This document shows, piece by piece, positions 8,609 through 17,841 of a stretch of DNA of 64,000 bases. Position numbers and translations under genes: made by a program. Origin of the DNA: Arthrobacter echini (GTDB taxonomy: Bacteria; Actinomycetota; Actinomycetes; Actinomycetales; Micrococcaceae); contig NZ_VSLD01000002.1 in NCBI RefSeq assembly GCF_008107445.1, positions 310,001 through 374,000 on the forward strand. Reading direction: 5' to 3'. Under the pieces are notes generated by a model. That model was given only the letters and a program-made list of their open reading frames with translations. It did not search any database and was not told where the DNA came from. Each line of letters opens with the position of its first letter. The stretch's first letter is position 1.

Positions 8609-9181
8609 TCAGCGCCCCGAGGGCTCCAGGAACCAGAGCCGGGTCTCCCCGTACTTCCTGTCGGAGAAGCGCTCCAGCCCGTCCGGCCACTGCGGCTCCG
8701 GCGAGCGCGTGGAGCGCTCCACGACGACGACGGCTCCGTCCGCGAGTCTGCCCTGGAGCGCGGAGAGGACGGTCGTCACCTCGTGCCCGTCCACGGTGTA
8801 CGGCGGGTCCATGAGGACGAGGTCCCAGGAAAGCTCCGGCGCAACCCGCGCCAGGTAGGTCTCCACCTTCGAGCGGTGCACGCGGGCCGCCGTCCAGCCC
8901 AGCACCCGGTTCACCAGGTCCGCGTTGCGCTGCGCCACGGCCGCCGCGCGGTCCGCGGATTCCACGAGGTCCACCGTGGCAGCCCCGCGGCTCACGCTCT
9001 CGATCCCGAGCGCGCCCGATCCGGCATAGAGATCGAGCACATGGGCGCCGTGCAGGATCCCGTAGGACTCGAGACGGGAGAACAGTGCTTCCTTGACGCG
9101 ATCCGTCGTGGGGCGCGTAGCGGTCCCCTCCACGCCGGCGAGGGTGGAGCCTCCCGCGGCTCCGGCGATGATGCGCGTCAT
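8609..9181 (-). CDS. rsmD: 16S rRNA (guanine(966)-N(2))-methyltransferase
   Basis: Methylates G966 of 16S rRNA using S-adenosylmethionine. It has 190 aa, the family size. The SAM-binding motif LDLYAGSGALGIE is at residues 49-61, and the catalytic DPPY is at residues 125-128. The N-terminus RIIAGAAGG is typical of RsmD. It lies just downstream of the molybdate operon on the same strand (9-bp gap). In most actinobacteria rsmD lies between recG and coaD, as here. Confidence 0.95.
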   Translation of the reverse strand: MTRIIAGAAGGSTLAGVEGTATRPTTDRVKEALFSRLESYGILHGAHVLDLYAGSGALGIESVSRGAATVDLVESADRAAAVAQRNADLVNRVLGWTAARVHRSKVETYLARVAPELSWDLVLMDPPYTVDGHEVTTVLSALQGRLADGAVVVVERSTRSPEPQWPDGLERFSDRKYGETRLWFLEPSGR

Positions 9182-9190
9182 GCTTCGACT

Positions 9191-10282
9191 CTAGCGTCCA
9201 CTCCCCGCGGTGCTCCGACCGGAGTCCTGCTGCTCCCGACGGGTCGGGTAGACGGTCGCGTCGCCGTGCCGGATGCGGAGGTCGACGGCGATTCCGGGAA
9301 CCAGTCCGAGGGCCACGGCGTCGGCCGGGGCGACGTCCGCGGCCAGGCCTGCCGCGTGGATCCGTACCAGGTCCCCACGGTGCTCGACGTCGTCGATCTC
9401 CGCGCGCACGACTGCCGCATCGGCGCCGGGATGGCTCGAGAGCGAGACACTGATCGCCGCCGGCCGCACGGCGAGGACCAGGGCGGTTCCCTCCGGAAGG
9501 CGATCAGCGAGTGGTACCTCGATCCCGTTCCCTCCGGCGAACCCCGTGCGCGTCCGCCGACCCTGGACCAGATTGAGACCCGCCAGCCGCGCTCCGAAGG
9601 CGGTCACGGGCCGGGTGAGCACCTCGGCCGTCGCGCCGGATTCCACGATCCTGCCGCCCTCCAGCACCAGGACCCGATCCGCGAGGAGGAAGGCGTCGAG
9701 CGGGTCGTGCGTGACGATCACGGCGGTGCGCCCCTGCAGCACCTCCCGCAGGAGCAACCGCATGGTCGGGGTAATGCTCACATCGAGAGCCGCGAGGGGT
9801 TCGTCGAGCAGGAGCAGCGACGGCTCCACCGCGAGCGCGCGTGCCAGGGCGACGCGCTGCGCCTGCCCGCCGGAGAGCTGGTGCGGACGGCGGTGGACGA
9901 GTTCCGCGACCCCCACGCGCTCGAGCCAGCCGAGGGCCGTCGCCCGCGCCGCCGTCCGAGGCACTCCCCGGCTCCTGGGCCCGAAGGCCACGTTCTCGAG
10001 CGCCGACAGGTGCGGGAACAGCAGGGCCTCCTGCGCCAGGAGGGAGATGCCCCGCTCCCGCGGCTCGGTCAGCGTGCGGCGGCTGGCGCCGACGTCGAAC
10101 AGGACGGAGCCCTCGAGGTCCGCGCGGCCCGACGTCGGTGCGAGCAGACCCGCGAGCAGGGACAACACGGTCGACTTGCCCGCACCGTTCGGCCCGAGCA
10201 CCGCGAGGGTCTCCCCCGTGGCCACCTCGAAACGCACGTCCACGTCCCGTTCCGCGAGCTGCGCGGCGAAGGTCAGACCCAT
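9191..10282 (-). CDS. modC: Molybdate ABC transporter ATP-binding protein
   Basis: ATPase of the molybdate importer, 363 aa. Walker A is LAVLGPNGAGKST near residue 32, the signature is LSGGQAQRVALARAL and Walker B is LLLLDEPLAALD. After about residue 235 a TOBE-like region (VLAVRPAAISVSL to the end) matches the ModC regulatory domain that senses oxyanion. The ATG at 10282 overlaps the modB stop by one base. A longer open frame upstream is only the shadow of modB. It is the last gene of the modA-modB-modC unit. Confidence 0.93.
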   Translation of the reverse strand: MGLTFAAQLAERDVDVRFEVATGETLAVLGPNGAGKSTVLSLLAGLLAPTSGRADLEGSVLFDVGASRRTLTEPRERGISLLAQEALLFPHLSALENVAFGPRSRGVPRTAARATALGWLERVGVAELVHRRPHQLSGGQAQRVALARALAVEPSLLLLDEPLAALDVSITPTMRLLLREVLQGRTAVIVTHDPLDAFLLADRVLVLEGGRIVESGATAEVLTRPVTAFGARLAGLNLVQGRRTRTGFAGGNGIEVPLADRLPEGTALVLAVRPAAISVSLSSHPGADAAVVRAEIDDVEHRGDLVRIHAAGLAADVAPADAVALGLVPGIAVDLRIRHGDATVYPTRREQQDSGRSTAGSGR

Positions 10283-11124
10283 CAGTGGGTGTCCACGGCT
10301 CGTCGGAGCGCTGGTGCTACCGGGCGCGCCGGGGCGAGGCTCCCGAGCGGCCGGACGCGGTGGGCTGCGCCGACCACGGCGATGGCGACCACCACGAGGA
10401 TGAGGGACAGGGCGACGGCGGCGTCGGGGTCCGTCTCGCGCTGCAGGTAGATCTCGAGCGGGAGGGTCCGGGTGGTCCCCTGGAGGCTCCCGGCGAAGGT
10501 CAGCGTGGCGCCGAACTCCCCGAGCGCCCGGGCGAAGGAGAGGACGGCTCCGGAGATCAGCGCCGGCAGGACGAGCGGCAGGGTGATGCGGCGCAGCACC
10601 GTCCAGCGGGTTGCCCCGAGGGTTGCCCCGACGGCCTCGTACCGCGTACCGACCGTCCGCAGTGCACCCTCGAGGCTGAGCACGAGGAAGGGCAGGGCCA
10701 CGAACGCCTGGGACAGCACCACGGCCGTGGTGGAGAATGCGATATCGACCCCGAGCGCCTCCAGCGTGCCGCCGAGCAGCCCGCGCCGCCCGAAGGTGTA
10801 GAGGAGGGCGATGCCGCCCACCACCGGCGGCAGGACCAGGGGCAGGAGCACCAGGGAACGGAGGATGCGCTGGCCCCGGAAGCTCGTGCGGGCGAGGACC
10901 AGGGCCATCGGGACGCCGAAGACAACGCACAGCATCGTTGCCGAGATCGAGGTACGCAGGCTGAGCAGCAGGGCTGCCCGGGCGCTCTCGGAGGTCACGA
11001 GGGGGACGAAGTGCACCCAGTCGACCCGCAGGGCCATGGCAACGAGCGGAAGCACCACGAACAGACCCCCCACCGCGGCCAGCACGAGGATCCAGCGGGG
11101 CAGCCGCGCCGGGGTCAGCTCCAC
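10282..11124 (-). CDS. modB: Molybdate ABC transporter permease
   Basis: 280 aa membrane subunit of the molybdate importer with about five to six hydrophobic helices. The cytoplasmic coupling motif shared by such permeases is visible ([22 protein letters not shown], near residues 180-200), followed by [16 protein letters not shown], a hallmark of ModB/CysTW permeases. It lies between modA (33-bp gap) and modC (1-bp overlap). Confidence 0.94.
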   Translation of the reverse strand: MELTPARLPRWILVLAAVGGLFVVLPLVAMALRVDWVHFVPLVTSESARAALLLSLRTSISATMLCVVFGVPMALVLARTSFRGQRILRSLVLLPLVLPPVVGGIALLYTFGRRGLLGGTLEALGVDIAFSTTAVVLSQAFVALPFLVLSLEGALRTVGTRYEAVGATLGATRWTVLRRITLPLVLPALISGAVLSFARALGEFGATLTFAGSLQGTTRTLPLEIYLQRETDPDAAVALSLILVVVAIAVVGAAHRVRPLGSLAPARPVAPALRRAVDTH

Positions 11125-11157
11125 CGCGTAGACCCGCTCAGGAGGCCCGGGCAGGGC

Positions 11158-11967
11158 TCAGGGCGCACCGAAGCCTGCTGCCTCCAGCACCGCACGGCCG
11201 TCATCGCCAACCACGAAGTCGACGAAGTCGCGAGCGGTCCCCGGGTCCTGTGAGCCGGCCAGCGCTGCGACGGGATACGTGTTCACGACGTCGGCCGCCT
11301 CCGGCACCGCGATCCCCAGCACTGTTTCCCCGGCGGCCCGCACATCGGTGACGTAGACGAGCCCCGCGTCGGCCTCGCCCGAGGAGATCTTCCCCAGGAC
11401 GTCCGTCACGGAGGACTCCTCGCTCACCGGTGCCAGGTCGACGTCGGCGGCCTCCTGGAGGCGCGCCGCCGCGGCCCCGCAGGGCACCTGCGCGGCGCAC
11501 ACCACCGTCTTGACGCCGGGCCGTGCGGCGTCGGCGAGCGATGCGATGCCGGCCGTGTTGTCCGGCGGGACGGCGAGCTGCAGGATGTTCGTCGCGAAGG
11601 TGACCGGCTCGCCGTCGAGCAGGTCCGCGCCACGCACGCGCTCCATGGTGGACTCGTCGGCGGAGGCCAAGACATCGGCGGGGGCGCCCTCGACGAGCTG
11701 TGTGGCGAGGTCCGAGGAGCCGGCGAAGTTCAGGGTGAGGTCCGTACCCGGGTGGGCGTCCTCGAACTGATCTGCCAGCGCCGTGAAGGGTTCCTTGAGC
11801 GACGCGGCGGCGAAGACCGTGATGCTTCCTCCACCCGAGTGGGCGGTCGTGTCGGCGGAGCCTGCGGTCTCGTCCGCGCCGCAGGCGGAGATTCCCAGGG
11901 CGGCGATCAGCGCGGCGGGCAGGAGCAGGAGCCGCTGCCCCCGCGTACGGAAACGCATCCGGCCCAT
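11158..11967 (-). CDS. modA: Molybdate-binding periplasmic-type lipoprotein
   Basis: Substrate-binding protein that captures molybdate outside the cell. About 269 aa with a signal peptide and lipobox (LGISACGAD), then the ModA motif ITVFAAASLKEPF and LNFAGSSDLATQ, whose serines coordinate the oxyanion. The ATG at 11967 is preferred over the GTG at 11982 because GGAAG lies 8 nt upstream. The gene starts 2 bp after the stop of the TOBE regulator, so regulator and transporter are one operon. Confidence 0.93.
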   Translation of the reverse strand: MGRMRFRTRGQRLLLLPAALIAALGISACGADETAGSADTTAHSGGGSITVFAAASLKEPFTALADQFEDAHPGTDLTLNFAGSSDLATQLVEGAPADVLASADESTMERVRGADLLDGEPVTFATNILQLAVPPDNTAGIASLADAARPGVKTVVCAAQVPCGAAAARLQEAADVDLAPVSEESSVTDVLGKISSGEADAGLVYVTDVRAAGETVLGIAVPEAADVVNTYPVAALAGSQDPGTARDFVDFVVGDDGRAVLEAAGFGAP

Positions 11968-11969
11968 GG

Positions 11970-12383
11970 TCAGTTCTTCCACTCGGGAGTCTCGATGATG
12001 ACGGTGGTCGCCTTCACCACGGCGATCGCGATGGACCCCGGGACCAGACCGAGCTCACGCACCGCTTCGCTGCTCATCAGCGACACCACGCGGTGCGGGC
12101 CGGACTGCAGTTCGACCTGCGCCATGACGGTGTCGGTCACGATGTCGGTGACGATCCCGACGAACCGGTTGCGGGCGGAACGGCCGATGTGCGAGGGGTC
12201 GCCGGGCAGGACGGCGTTCTTCCGGGCGAGACCGGCGAGCTCGAGGGCGTCCACGGTGGCCTTGCCGGAGGTGTCCTTGGTGCTGGCGAGCACTCCGGCG
12301 TCGATCCAGCGGCGCACGGTGTCATCACTGACGCTCAGGTAACGCGCCGCGTCGGAAATCCGTATTTGCGTCATAGAAAACAC
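11970..12383 (-). CDS. HTH-TOBE molybdenum-binding regulator
   Basis: 137 aa. The N-terminal excisionase/MerR-like helix-turn-helix (ISDAARYLSVSDDTVRRWID, about residues 9-28) is followed from about residue 70 by a TOBE/Mop domain (SARNRFVGIV, and LVPGSIAIAVVKATTVII). The combination suggests a molybdate-responsive DNA-binding protein, a functional counterpart of ModE. It is the first gene of the mod operon. Two starts are possible: GTG at 12383, which has GAGG 7 nt upstream, and ATG at 12374, which has no well-spaced site; the GTG is chosen. Confidence 0.88.
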   Translation of the reverse strand: MFSMTQIRISDAARYLSVSDDTVRRWIDAGVLASTKDTSGKATVDALELAGLARKNAVLPGDPSHIGRSARNRFVGIVTDIVTDTVMAQVELQSGPHRVVSLMSSEAVRELGLVPGSIAIAVVKATTVIIETPEWKN

Positions 12384-12420
12384 GATACAACCTCATCCGC
12401 GGAACACAGTGTGTATCGAA

Positions 12421-14649
12421 CTATCCGCGTTCCAGGAACGCTTCCTTCTCCGGATTGAGATAGAGCTCGATCGCCAGGGCCAGCCCGGGATAGTCGTGCA
12501 GTTCCGGATCGGCGAGGACGATCTCCTGGGCATCGGCTCGGGCCTTCTCGATGACGGCGCCGTGCTGGGTGATTTTCAGGAAGCGCAGCGCCGAGCGACC
12601 GCCGGACTGCGAGGCTCCCAGGATGTCTCCCTCGCGGCGGAGCTCCAGGTCCTTCTGGGACAGTTCGAAGCCGTCGGTCGTCGCGGCGACGGCGGCCAGG
12701 CGCTCCCGGCTCGGATGCCCGGGCTCGAGCTTCGTCACCAGGAGGCAGGTCCCGGCGTGCCCGCCCCGGCCGATCCTGCCCCGCAGCTGATGGAGCTGGG
12801 AGATCCCGAACCGATCAGCATCCATGATGACCATGAGCGTGGCGTTCGGCACATCGACGCCCACCTCGATCACCGTCGTCGCCACCAGGAGCTGCACGCT
12901 GCCCTCGGCGAACCGCGTCATGACGTCCGCCTTCTCCTGCGGGTCCAGCCGTCCGTGCAACATCGCGCTCGTCACGCCCTGGAGCTGCGGCACTCCGGCG
13001 AGGGACCCGAGGAGCCCCACCACTCCGGTGAGTTCCTGCCGTGCCTCGGCCTTCGCATCCGGCGGCGGCTCACCGTACAGCACTCCCGGGGCGTCGTCGT
13101 CGTTCTTCGCGTCGTCGCCGATCTTCGGGCACACCACGTAGACCTGGCGTCCGGCGTCGATCTCCTCGCGGGCACGGGACCAGATGCGGTCGATCCACGC
13201 GGGGTGCTCGGTCAGGCCCACCTCGTGGGTGGTGATGGGCGCGCGGCCCGCGGGCAGTTCGGAGAGCGTGGAGGTCTCGAGGTCCCCGAAGACGGTCATG
13301 GCCACGGTGCGCGGGATCGGCGTCGCCGTCATGACCAGCACGTGGGGCGACGTGCGCGCCTTGGTCCGCAGCGAGTCCCGCTGCTCCACGCCGAAGCGGT
13401 GCTGCTCGTCCACCACGATCAGTCCGAGGTCGAAGAACTGCACGTTGTCGGAGAGCAGGGCATGCGTGCCGATCACGATCCCCGCCTCGCCCGACGCCGC
13501 GTCGAGGAGCGATTTCTTCCGCTGCGCGGTGGTCATGGACCCGGTGAGCAGGACCACCCGCGTGCCGTCCATGGACCCACCGAGCATGCCGGCCTCGGCG
13601 AGGGGTCCGAGGGTGGTGGTGATGGACCGCAGGTGCTGGGCGGCGAGCACCTCGGTGGGGGCGAGCAGTGCCGCCTGGCCGCCGGCGTCGATCACCTGCA
13701 GCATGGCGCGCAGGGCCACGAGGGTCTTGCCCGAGCCCACCTCGCCCTGCAGCAACCGGTTCATCGGGTGATCCTGTGCCAGGTCCTCGCCGAGTTGCTT
13801 CCCTACCTCGCGCTGCCCCTGCGTGAGAGTGAAGGGCAGGCGGGCATCGAACTGGTCCAGCAGGCCCCCCGGGCGCGGGGTGCGTGCCGTGGCCTCCTCG
13901 CGCGCGGTGAGTGCCCGACGTCTGGCCAGAGCCGACTGCAGCACGAGGGCCTCCTGGTAGCGGAAGCGGTGCTGGGCGCGGTAGGCGTCCTCGACCTCGT
14001 GGGGGCGGTGGATGAGCTCATAGGCGTTTGCGAGGCTCATCAGCTTGTCGCGGCGTGCCACCTGGGCCGGCACGGGATCGTCGAGCCCGGAGAGTCGCAG
14101 GGTGTCCAGGATGGTACCGACGGCGACGGCGATGCGCTCCGTGCCCAGTTTGTCCACCGCGGGGTAGACGGGGATGGGGCGGTTCACGCGCTCCGGATCG
14201 TCGTCGTCGTCGAGCAGGGCGTACCGGGGGTTGGTGAGCGAGAGCTTGCCGCGATAGACGCTCACCTTGCCGGAGAACATGGCCCGCACGCCGGGGCGCA
14301 ACTCGCGCTCGGCGCCGTAGCCGTTGAAGAAGGTGAGATTCATGCCACCGAGCCCCCCGTCAGCGTCGTCGGTGATGACCACTTCCAGCAGCATGCCCTT
14401 GCGCGTGTGCATCCTGCGGGAGTTGGAGGACTGGACGCGCGCGATCAGGGTGACGTCCTCGTCGACCGGGACCTCGTCGATCGGGGTGAGCTCGCCGCGC
14501 CGCAGGTAGGTGCGGGGGAAGTGGTTCAGCAACTGGCCCACGGTGTGGATCTCGAAGTGCTTGGCGAACAGCTTGGCCACCGGACCGAGATGGCGGTCGA
14601 GCGGCGCATCGAGGTCCGAGACGGCGGGCCGCGTGGTGTCAGGTGTCAC
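12421..14649 (-). CDS. recG: ATP-dependent DNA helicase RecG
   Basis: Branch-migrating helicase that remodels stalled forks and Holliday junctions. 742 aa, full size. The N-terminal wedge/OB domain (roughly residues 60-150) precedes Walker A (LLQGEVGSGKTLVAL) and the DEAD-like box VVDEQHRFG. Motif III is VMTATPIPRT and motif VI is QLRGRIGRGGHAGTCLL. The start overlaps the end of the DAK2-domain gene by 11 bp, so thiL, the DAK2 gene and recG are coupled. A 37-bp gap separates it from the mod operon. Confidence 0.96.
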   Translation of the reverse strand: MTPDTTRPAVSDLDAPLDRHLGPVAKLFAKHFEIHTVGQLLNHFPRTYLRRGELTPIDEVPVDEDVTLIARVQSSNSRRMHTRKGMLLEVVITDDADGGLGGMNLTFFNGYGAERELRPGVRAMFSGKVSVYRGKLSLTNPRYALLDDDDDPERVNRPIPVYPAVDKLGTERIAVAVGTILDTLRLSGLDDPVPAQVARRDKLMSLANAYELIHRPHEVEDAYRAQHRFRYQEALVLQSALARRRALTAREEATARTPRPGGLLDQFDARLPFTLTQGQREVGKQLGEDLAQDHPMNRLLQGEVGSGKTLVALRAMLQVIDAGGQAALLAPTEVLAAQHLRSITTTLGPLAEAGMLGGSMDGTRVVLLTGSMTTAQRKKSLLDAASGEAGIVIGTHALLSDNVQFFDLGLIVVDEQHRFGVEQRDSLRTKARTSPHVLVMTATPIPRTVAMTVFGDLETSTLSELPAGRAPITTHEVGLTEHPAWIDRIWSRAREEIDAGRQVYVVCPKIGDDAKNDDDAPGVLYGEPPPDAKAEARQELTGVVGLLGSLAGVPQLQGVTSAMLHGRLDPQEKADVMTRFAEGSVQLLVATTVIEVGVDVPNATLMVIMDADRFGISQLHQLRGRIGRGGHAGTCLLVTKLEPGHPSRERLAAVAATTDGFELSQKDLELRREGDILGASQSGGRSALRFLKITQHGAVIEKARADAQEIVLADPELHDYPGLALAIELYLNPEKEAFLERG

Positions 14650-15613
14650 CGGCCCCGGCTCCTGCTGCCGTGGCGAGCTGGGTCACGCTGATGTTCACCG
14701 GCGTGCCGGCCTCGTGGATGAGGGCGAGTGCGGGTCCGGGATCCGGCACGTGGGCGTGGACCCGCCAGCGGTAACCCTCCTCGGTCTCGGAGACGGCGCT
14801 CATGATGACCGAGTCCCCGAGCTCGTCGAGGTGCAGACGCAGCGTCGCCGCATCCAGCGGACTGAGTTCGATGGTGCACATGACCTCGACGCCGTCGGTG
14901 TCGTTGCCCGCATGGATGTGCGGGGACTGGATGCCGTAGCCGTGGAGGCCGTCGATGAGCTCGCTGTCCAGCTCCTCGCCCAGCGCGGCTGCGCGGAGCG
15001 CGTCGAGGACCAGCAGGAAGCCCACTCCCCCGGCGTCGACCACCTGTGCGTCCGTGAGGGCTCCGAGCTGGCTCTCCGTCTGCACCACGGCCTGCAGGGC
15101 GTGCTGCACCGCCACTGTCAGGGTCTCTGCGAGCACCTGGTTGCTGTTGTCCCCCGCATGGCCCGAGGCGGCTTCACCTGCGCCGCCGGCGCAGGCCTCG
15201 AGGACCGAGAGCATGGTGCCCGGCACCGGATCGCTCAGGGCCGACCAGCTCCGGATCTGCGCGCGATGCAGCGCCGCGGCGAGGAGTCCACCGGTCAGGC
15301 GTGAGGCTCCGCCGAGTGGTTCTGCGAATGCGGTGAGGAAGACGGCGAAGAGGGTGCCGGAATTGCCGCGGGCGTCCTCGAGTGCTGCACGCCCGGCGAT
15401 GGTGAGCAGCACTCCGAGGTCCGAGGTCCCGGCGTCGTTGGCTGCTGCGGCGGCCGCGCGGACCGTCAGATAGAGGTTCGTGCCGGTGTCGCCGTCGGCC
15501 ACGGGGAAGATGTTGATGGCGTTCAGGCGGTCGCTGTGGTTGCCGAGGGACTCCTCGGCCCTGGTGAGCCAGCGCCTCATCGCCACAGCGTTGGCCGTGA
15601 CTTTAGTCTGCAA
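14639..15613 (-). CDS. DAK2-domain protein, short FakA-like
   Basis: 324 aa. The N-terminus carries the Dak2/FakA phosphate-binding motif (INIFPVADGDTGTNLY, near residues 33-48), GNSGTLF and SDPVPGTMLSVLEA, so it belongs to the dihydroxyacetone-kinase/fatty-acid-kinase ATPase group (YloV/FakA). Full-length FakA proteins are about 550 aa; this one lacks the long C-terminal regulatory part. It overlaps thiL by 11 bp and recG by 11 bp. Placement beside recG and thiL is normal for actinobacteria. A fatty acid kinase role is inferred from family only. Confidence 0.85.
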   Translation of the reverse strand: MQTKVTANAVAMRRWLTRAEESLGNHSDRLNAINIFPVADGDTGTNLYLTVRAAAAAANDAGTSDLGVLLTIAGRAALEDARGNSGTLFAVFLTAFAEPLGGASRLTGGLLAAALHRAQIRSWSALSDPVPGTMLSVLEACAGGAGEAASGHAGDNSNQVLAETLTVAVQHALQAVVQTESQLGALTDAQVVDAGGVGFLLVLDALRAAALGEELDSELIDGLHGYGIQSPHIHAGNDTDGVEVMCTIELSPLDAATLRLHLDELGDSVIMSAVSETEEGYRWRVHAHVPDPGPALALIHEAGTPVNISVTQLATAAGAGAGDT

Positions 15614-16637
15614 AATGATCCCATCCCCGGAGAGCTGTCGCCCGTGACGCCAGTGTCACCAGCGGTCGGCCGGGCTTCACCGAGCCTACCGCAGTGAACT
15701 CGGGCGGCAGCGGACGATCCGGTGGAAATGTGGCCAGGAGCCCGTGGTCCTCTCCTCCTGCGAGCACCCAGTCCAGGGCATCGACGCCGAGGAGTGCGGC
15801 AGCCCCCTCCAGCGGGTCGGCGTACTGCTGGAGCGCGCCCGGATCCAGATCGAGCCCCACACCGCTCGCCGTCGCGATCCGCCCGGCGTCGCGGAGGAGA
15901 CCGTCGGAGATGTCGAGCATCGCGCTCGCCCCGGCCAGTGCGGCCACCGGTCCGGCGGCGAGGGGTGGCTGTGGGCGGAGCTGGGCCGCGATGAACTGCT
16001 CCCCGTCCGGTCCGAAGTCCGTCAGGGGGCGGCCGTCCTCGAGGATTGCCAGGCCGGCGGCGGCTCGGCCGAGTGTGCCCGCGACGGCGACCGTGTGGCC
16101 GGCTCTCGCGCCGGAGCGCAGCACGGGCGCGCGCCCGTCGAGGGTTCCCGTGACCGCTGCGGTGACGACGAGCTGCGCTCCGGCACCGAGATCGCCGCCG
16201 ACCACGCCGCAGCCGATGGCACCCAGTCCTTCGATGGCGGCGGCCAGTCCCCGGGCGCAGTCCTCCACCCAGGCGACCGGTGTCCGCGGCGGGAGGGTCA
16301 GACTGACGACCAGCGACGTCGCGGTGCCCCCCATGGCGTTGATGTCGCTCAGATTCTGTGCGGCCGAATTCCAGCCGACGTCGTATCCCGTGGTGCGGTG
16401 GCCGTTGGGGCGGAGCAGGCGGAAGTCGTGGTCCTCCACTAGGGTGTCCATGCTGATCACCGTCCGGCCGTCGGGGGCCGTGATGATGGCGGCGTCGTCG
16501 CCAGGGCCGAGGAGGGTGGCATCCGGTAGGGGAAGGAGGGGGAAGATCCGCGCCAGGAGCTCACCCTCATTCAGCTCTCCCACGTAACGCTCCTGGCCGG
16601 AGGCGGACTCAGTGGCATCAATGGATATCCGGGACAC
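15603..16637 (-). CDS. thiL: Thiamine-phosphate kinase
   Basis: Phosphorylates thiamine monophosphate to thiamine diphosphate with ATP. 344 aa. The AIRS-like fold is shown by LGPGDDAAII near residue 45, SMDTLVEDHDFR, VVGGDLGAGAQLVVT and ISDGLLRD. These acidic motifs bind Mg-ATP. The GTG at 16637 adds a short non-conserved N-terminus; a later start nearer the conserved region is possible. Its 3' end overlaps the DAK2 gene by 11 bp. Confidence 0.94.
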   Translation of the reverse strand: MSRISIDATESASGQERYVGELNEGELLARIFPLLPLPDATLLGPGDDAAIITAPDGRTVISMDTLVEDHDFRLLRPNGHRTTGYDVGWNSAAQNLSDINAMGGTATSLVVSLTLPPRTPVAWVEDCARGLAAAIEGLGAIGCGVVGGDLGAGAQLVVTAAVTGTLDGRAPVLRSGARAGHTVAVAGTLGRAAAGLAILEDGRPLTDFGPDGEQFIAAQLRPQPPLAAGPVAALAGASAMLDISDGLLRDAGRIATASGVGLDLDPGALQQYADPLEGAAALLGVDALDWVLAGGEDHGLLATFPPDRPLPPEFTAVGSVKPGRPLVTLASRATALRGWDHFAD

Positions 16638-16702
16638 ATGGCTACGCTACAGCGCGACCGGGTCGACGCGACGATCTTCACCCGCAGCGGGGGGCGTGGT
16701 GC

Positions 16703-17770
16703 TCAGCTCGCCGTTCCGGAGGAGGCAAGGTAGTCCCCGAGATCGTCCGTCTGCAGTGCATCGGCGACCTCCGCGATCGCGTCGTCGTCCTTGACGACGA
16801 TCGACTGGCCGTCGGCCGAGGTACCCGTTCCGAGATTGGGCAGGGTGAAGAAGTCGATGTCACCGCCTCGTACCTGGCGCAGCGAAAGCGCGAGGGAACC
16901 GACTGCCCCTGCGTCCAGGCCCGAGTCGACGGCGATGAACGGGGACATCTGGTCGACGACGCGGTAGACCTTCCTCGGGTCGGTCAGGGTGTCGGCGTTC
17001 AGCACCTCGCTGATCACCGATTTGACGAACAGCTGCTGGTTCCTGACGCGCTGATAGTCCCCGTCGCTGAAGGCGTAGCGTTCGCGGACGAACTTCAGGG
17101 CGGAGTCCCCCTGCAGCGTGATGGGTCCGGCGGCAAAGAATTCGCCGTTGACGCCGCTGGACTGGAAGGCCGCCGGATTGTTCACCACGACGCCTCCCAG
17201 CGCATCGGTCAGACCTTTGAAGCCTTCGAAGTCGACGCTCGCCACATGATCCACCCGCGTGCCGAACAGACCTTCGACGGTCTGGACCACGAGGGGAACC
17301 CCGCCGAGCGCCATCGCCGCATTGATCTTGTGCTCACCCTGGCCCGGGATCTCCGTCCAGGTATCGCGCATGATCGACATGACCTGGATGTCCTGCCGGT
17401 CCGCCGGGATGTGCATGAGCATCATCGTGTCCGAGCGGCTGTCCGACGGCCCTGCCGATTCGACGTCGTCCAGCTCCGCCTCAGCAGCGCGGGAGTCACT
17501 GCCGAGCAGCAGGATGTTCACCGCGTCCTGGCCCTCGGCTTCGGCTTTGGCTTTGGCTTCCGGCGCCAGGGTGGGCCGTGATTCCTCGGCTGGGAAGGCG
17601 GTCTCGATCGTGTCCGACTGGCCGTCGAACGAGCGCGCGAGCGAGAAGAGGTAGCCGCCGGCCACCAGGGCGGCGACGACGACGAGGGCGCCGACGATCA
17701 GGAGGGTGGTGCGGACGGGATGACGCTGACGCTCCCGGGGCGGACGTGCGTCGGTGTCGTATTCGGTCAT
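16703..17770 (-). CDS. LytR-CpsA-Psr family protein
   Basis: 355 aa. A cytosolic Arg-rich start, one membrane helix (about residues 22-45) and an extracellular LCP domain: LLLGSDSR near residue 91, SIMRDTW, HKINAAMALGG and VNNPAAF, with later arginines in KFVRERYAFSDGDYQR. LCP enzymes transfer undecaprenyl-linked glycopolymers to peptidoglycan. It is next to the dTDP-rhamnose genes on the same strand, which fits attachment of a rhamnose-containing wall polymer. Confidence 0.92.
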   Translation of the reverse strand: MTEYDTDARPPRERQRHPVRTTLLIVGALVVVAALVAGGYLFSLARSFDGQSDTIETAFPAEESRPTLAPEAKAKAEAEGQDAVNILLLGSDSRAAEAELDDVESAGPSDSRSDTMMLMHIPADRQDIQVMSIMRDTWTEIPGQGEHKINAAMALGGVPLVVQTVEGLFGTRVDHVASVDFEGFKGLTDALGGVVVNNPAAFQSSGVNGEFFAAGPITLQGDSALKFVRERYAFSDGDYQRVRNQQLFVKSVISEVLNADTLTDPRKVYRVVDQMSPFIAVDSGLDAGAVGSLALSLRQVRGGDIDFFTLPNLGTGTSADGQSIVVKDDDAIAEVADALQTDDLGDYLASSGTAS

Positions 17771-17841
17771 GGGGCTCCCCAGCTCGGTTCACGGTCAGCC
17801 AAGTATAGGTTGCGGCGCTTCTCGGGACGCCGGCGATCCGC

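Noticed and set aside
12409-14691. Long plus-strand ORF opposite recG
   Set aside because: It is a shadow of recG codon bias; its composition is His/Gly/Arg-rich with no domain.
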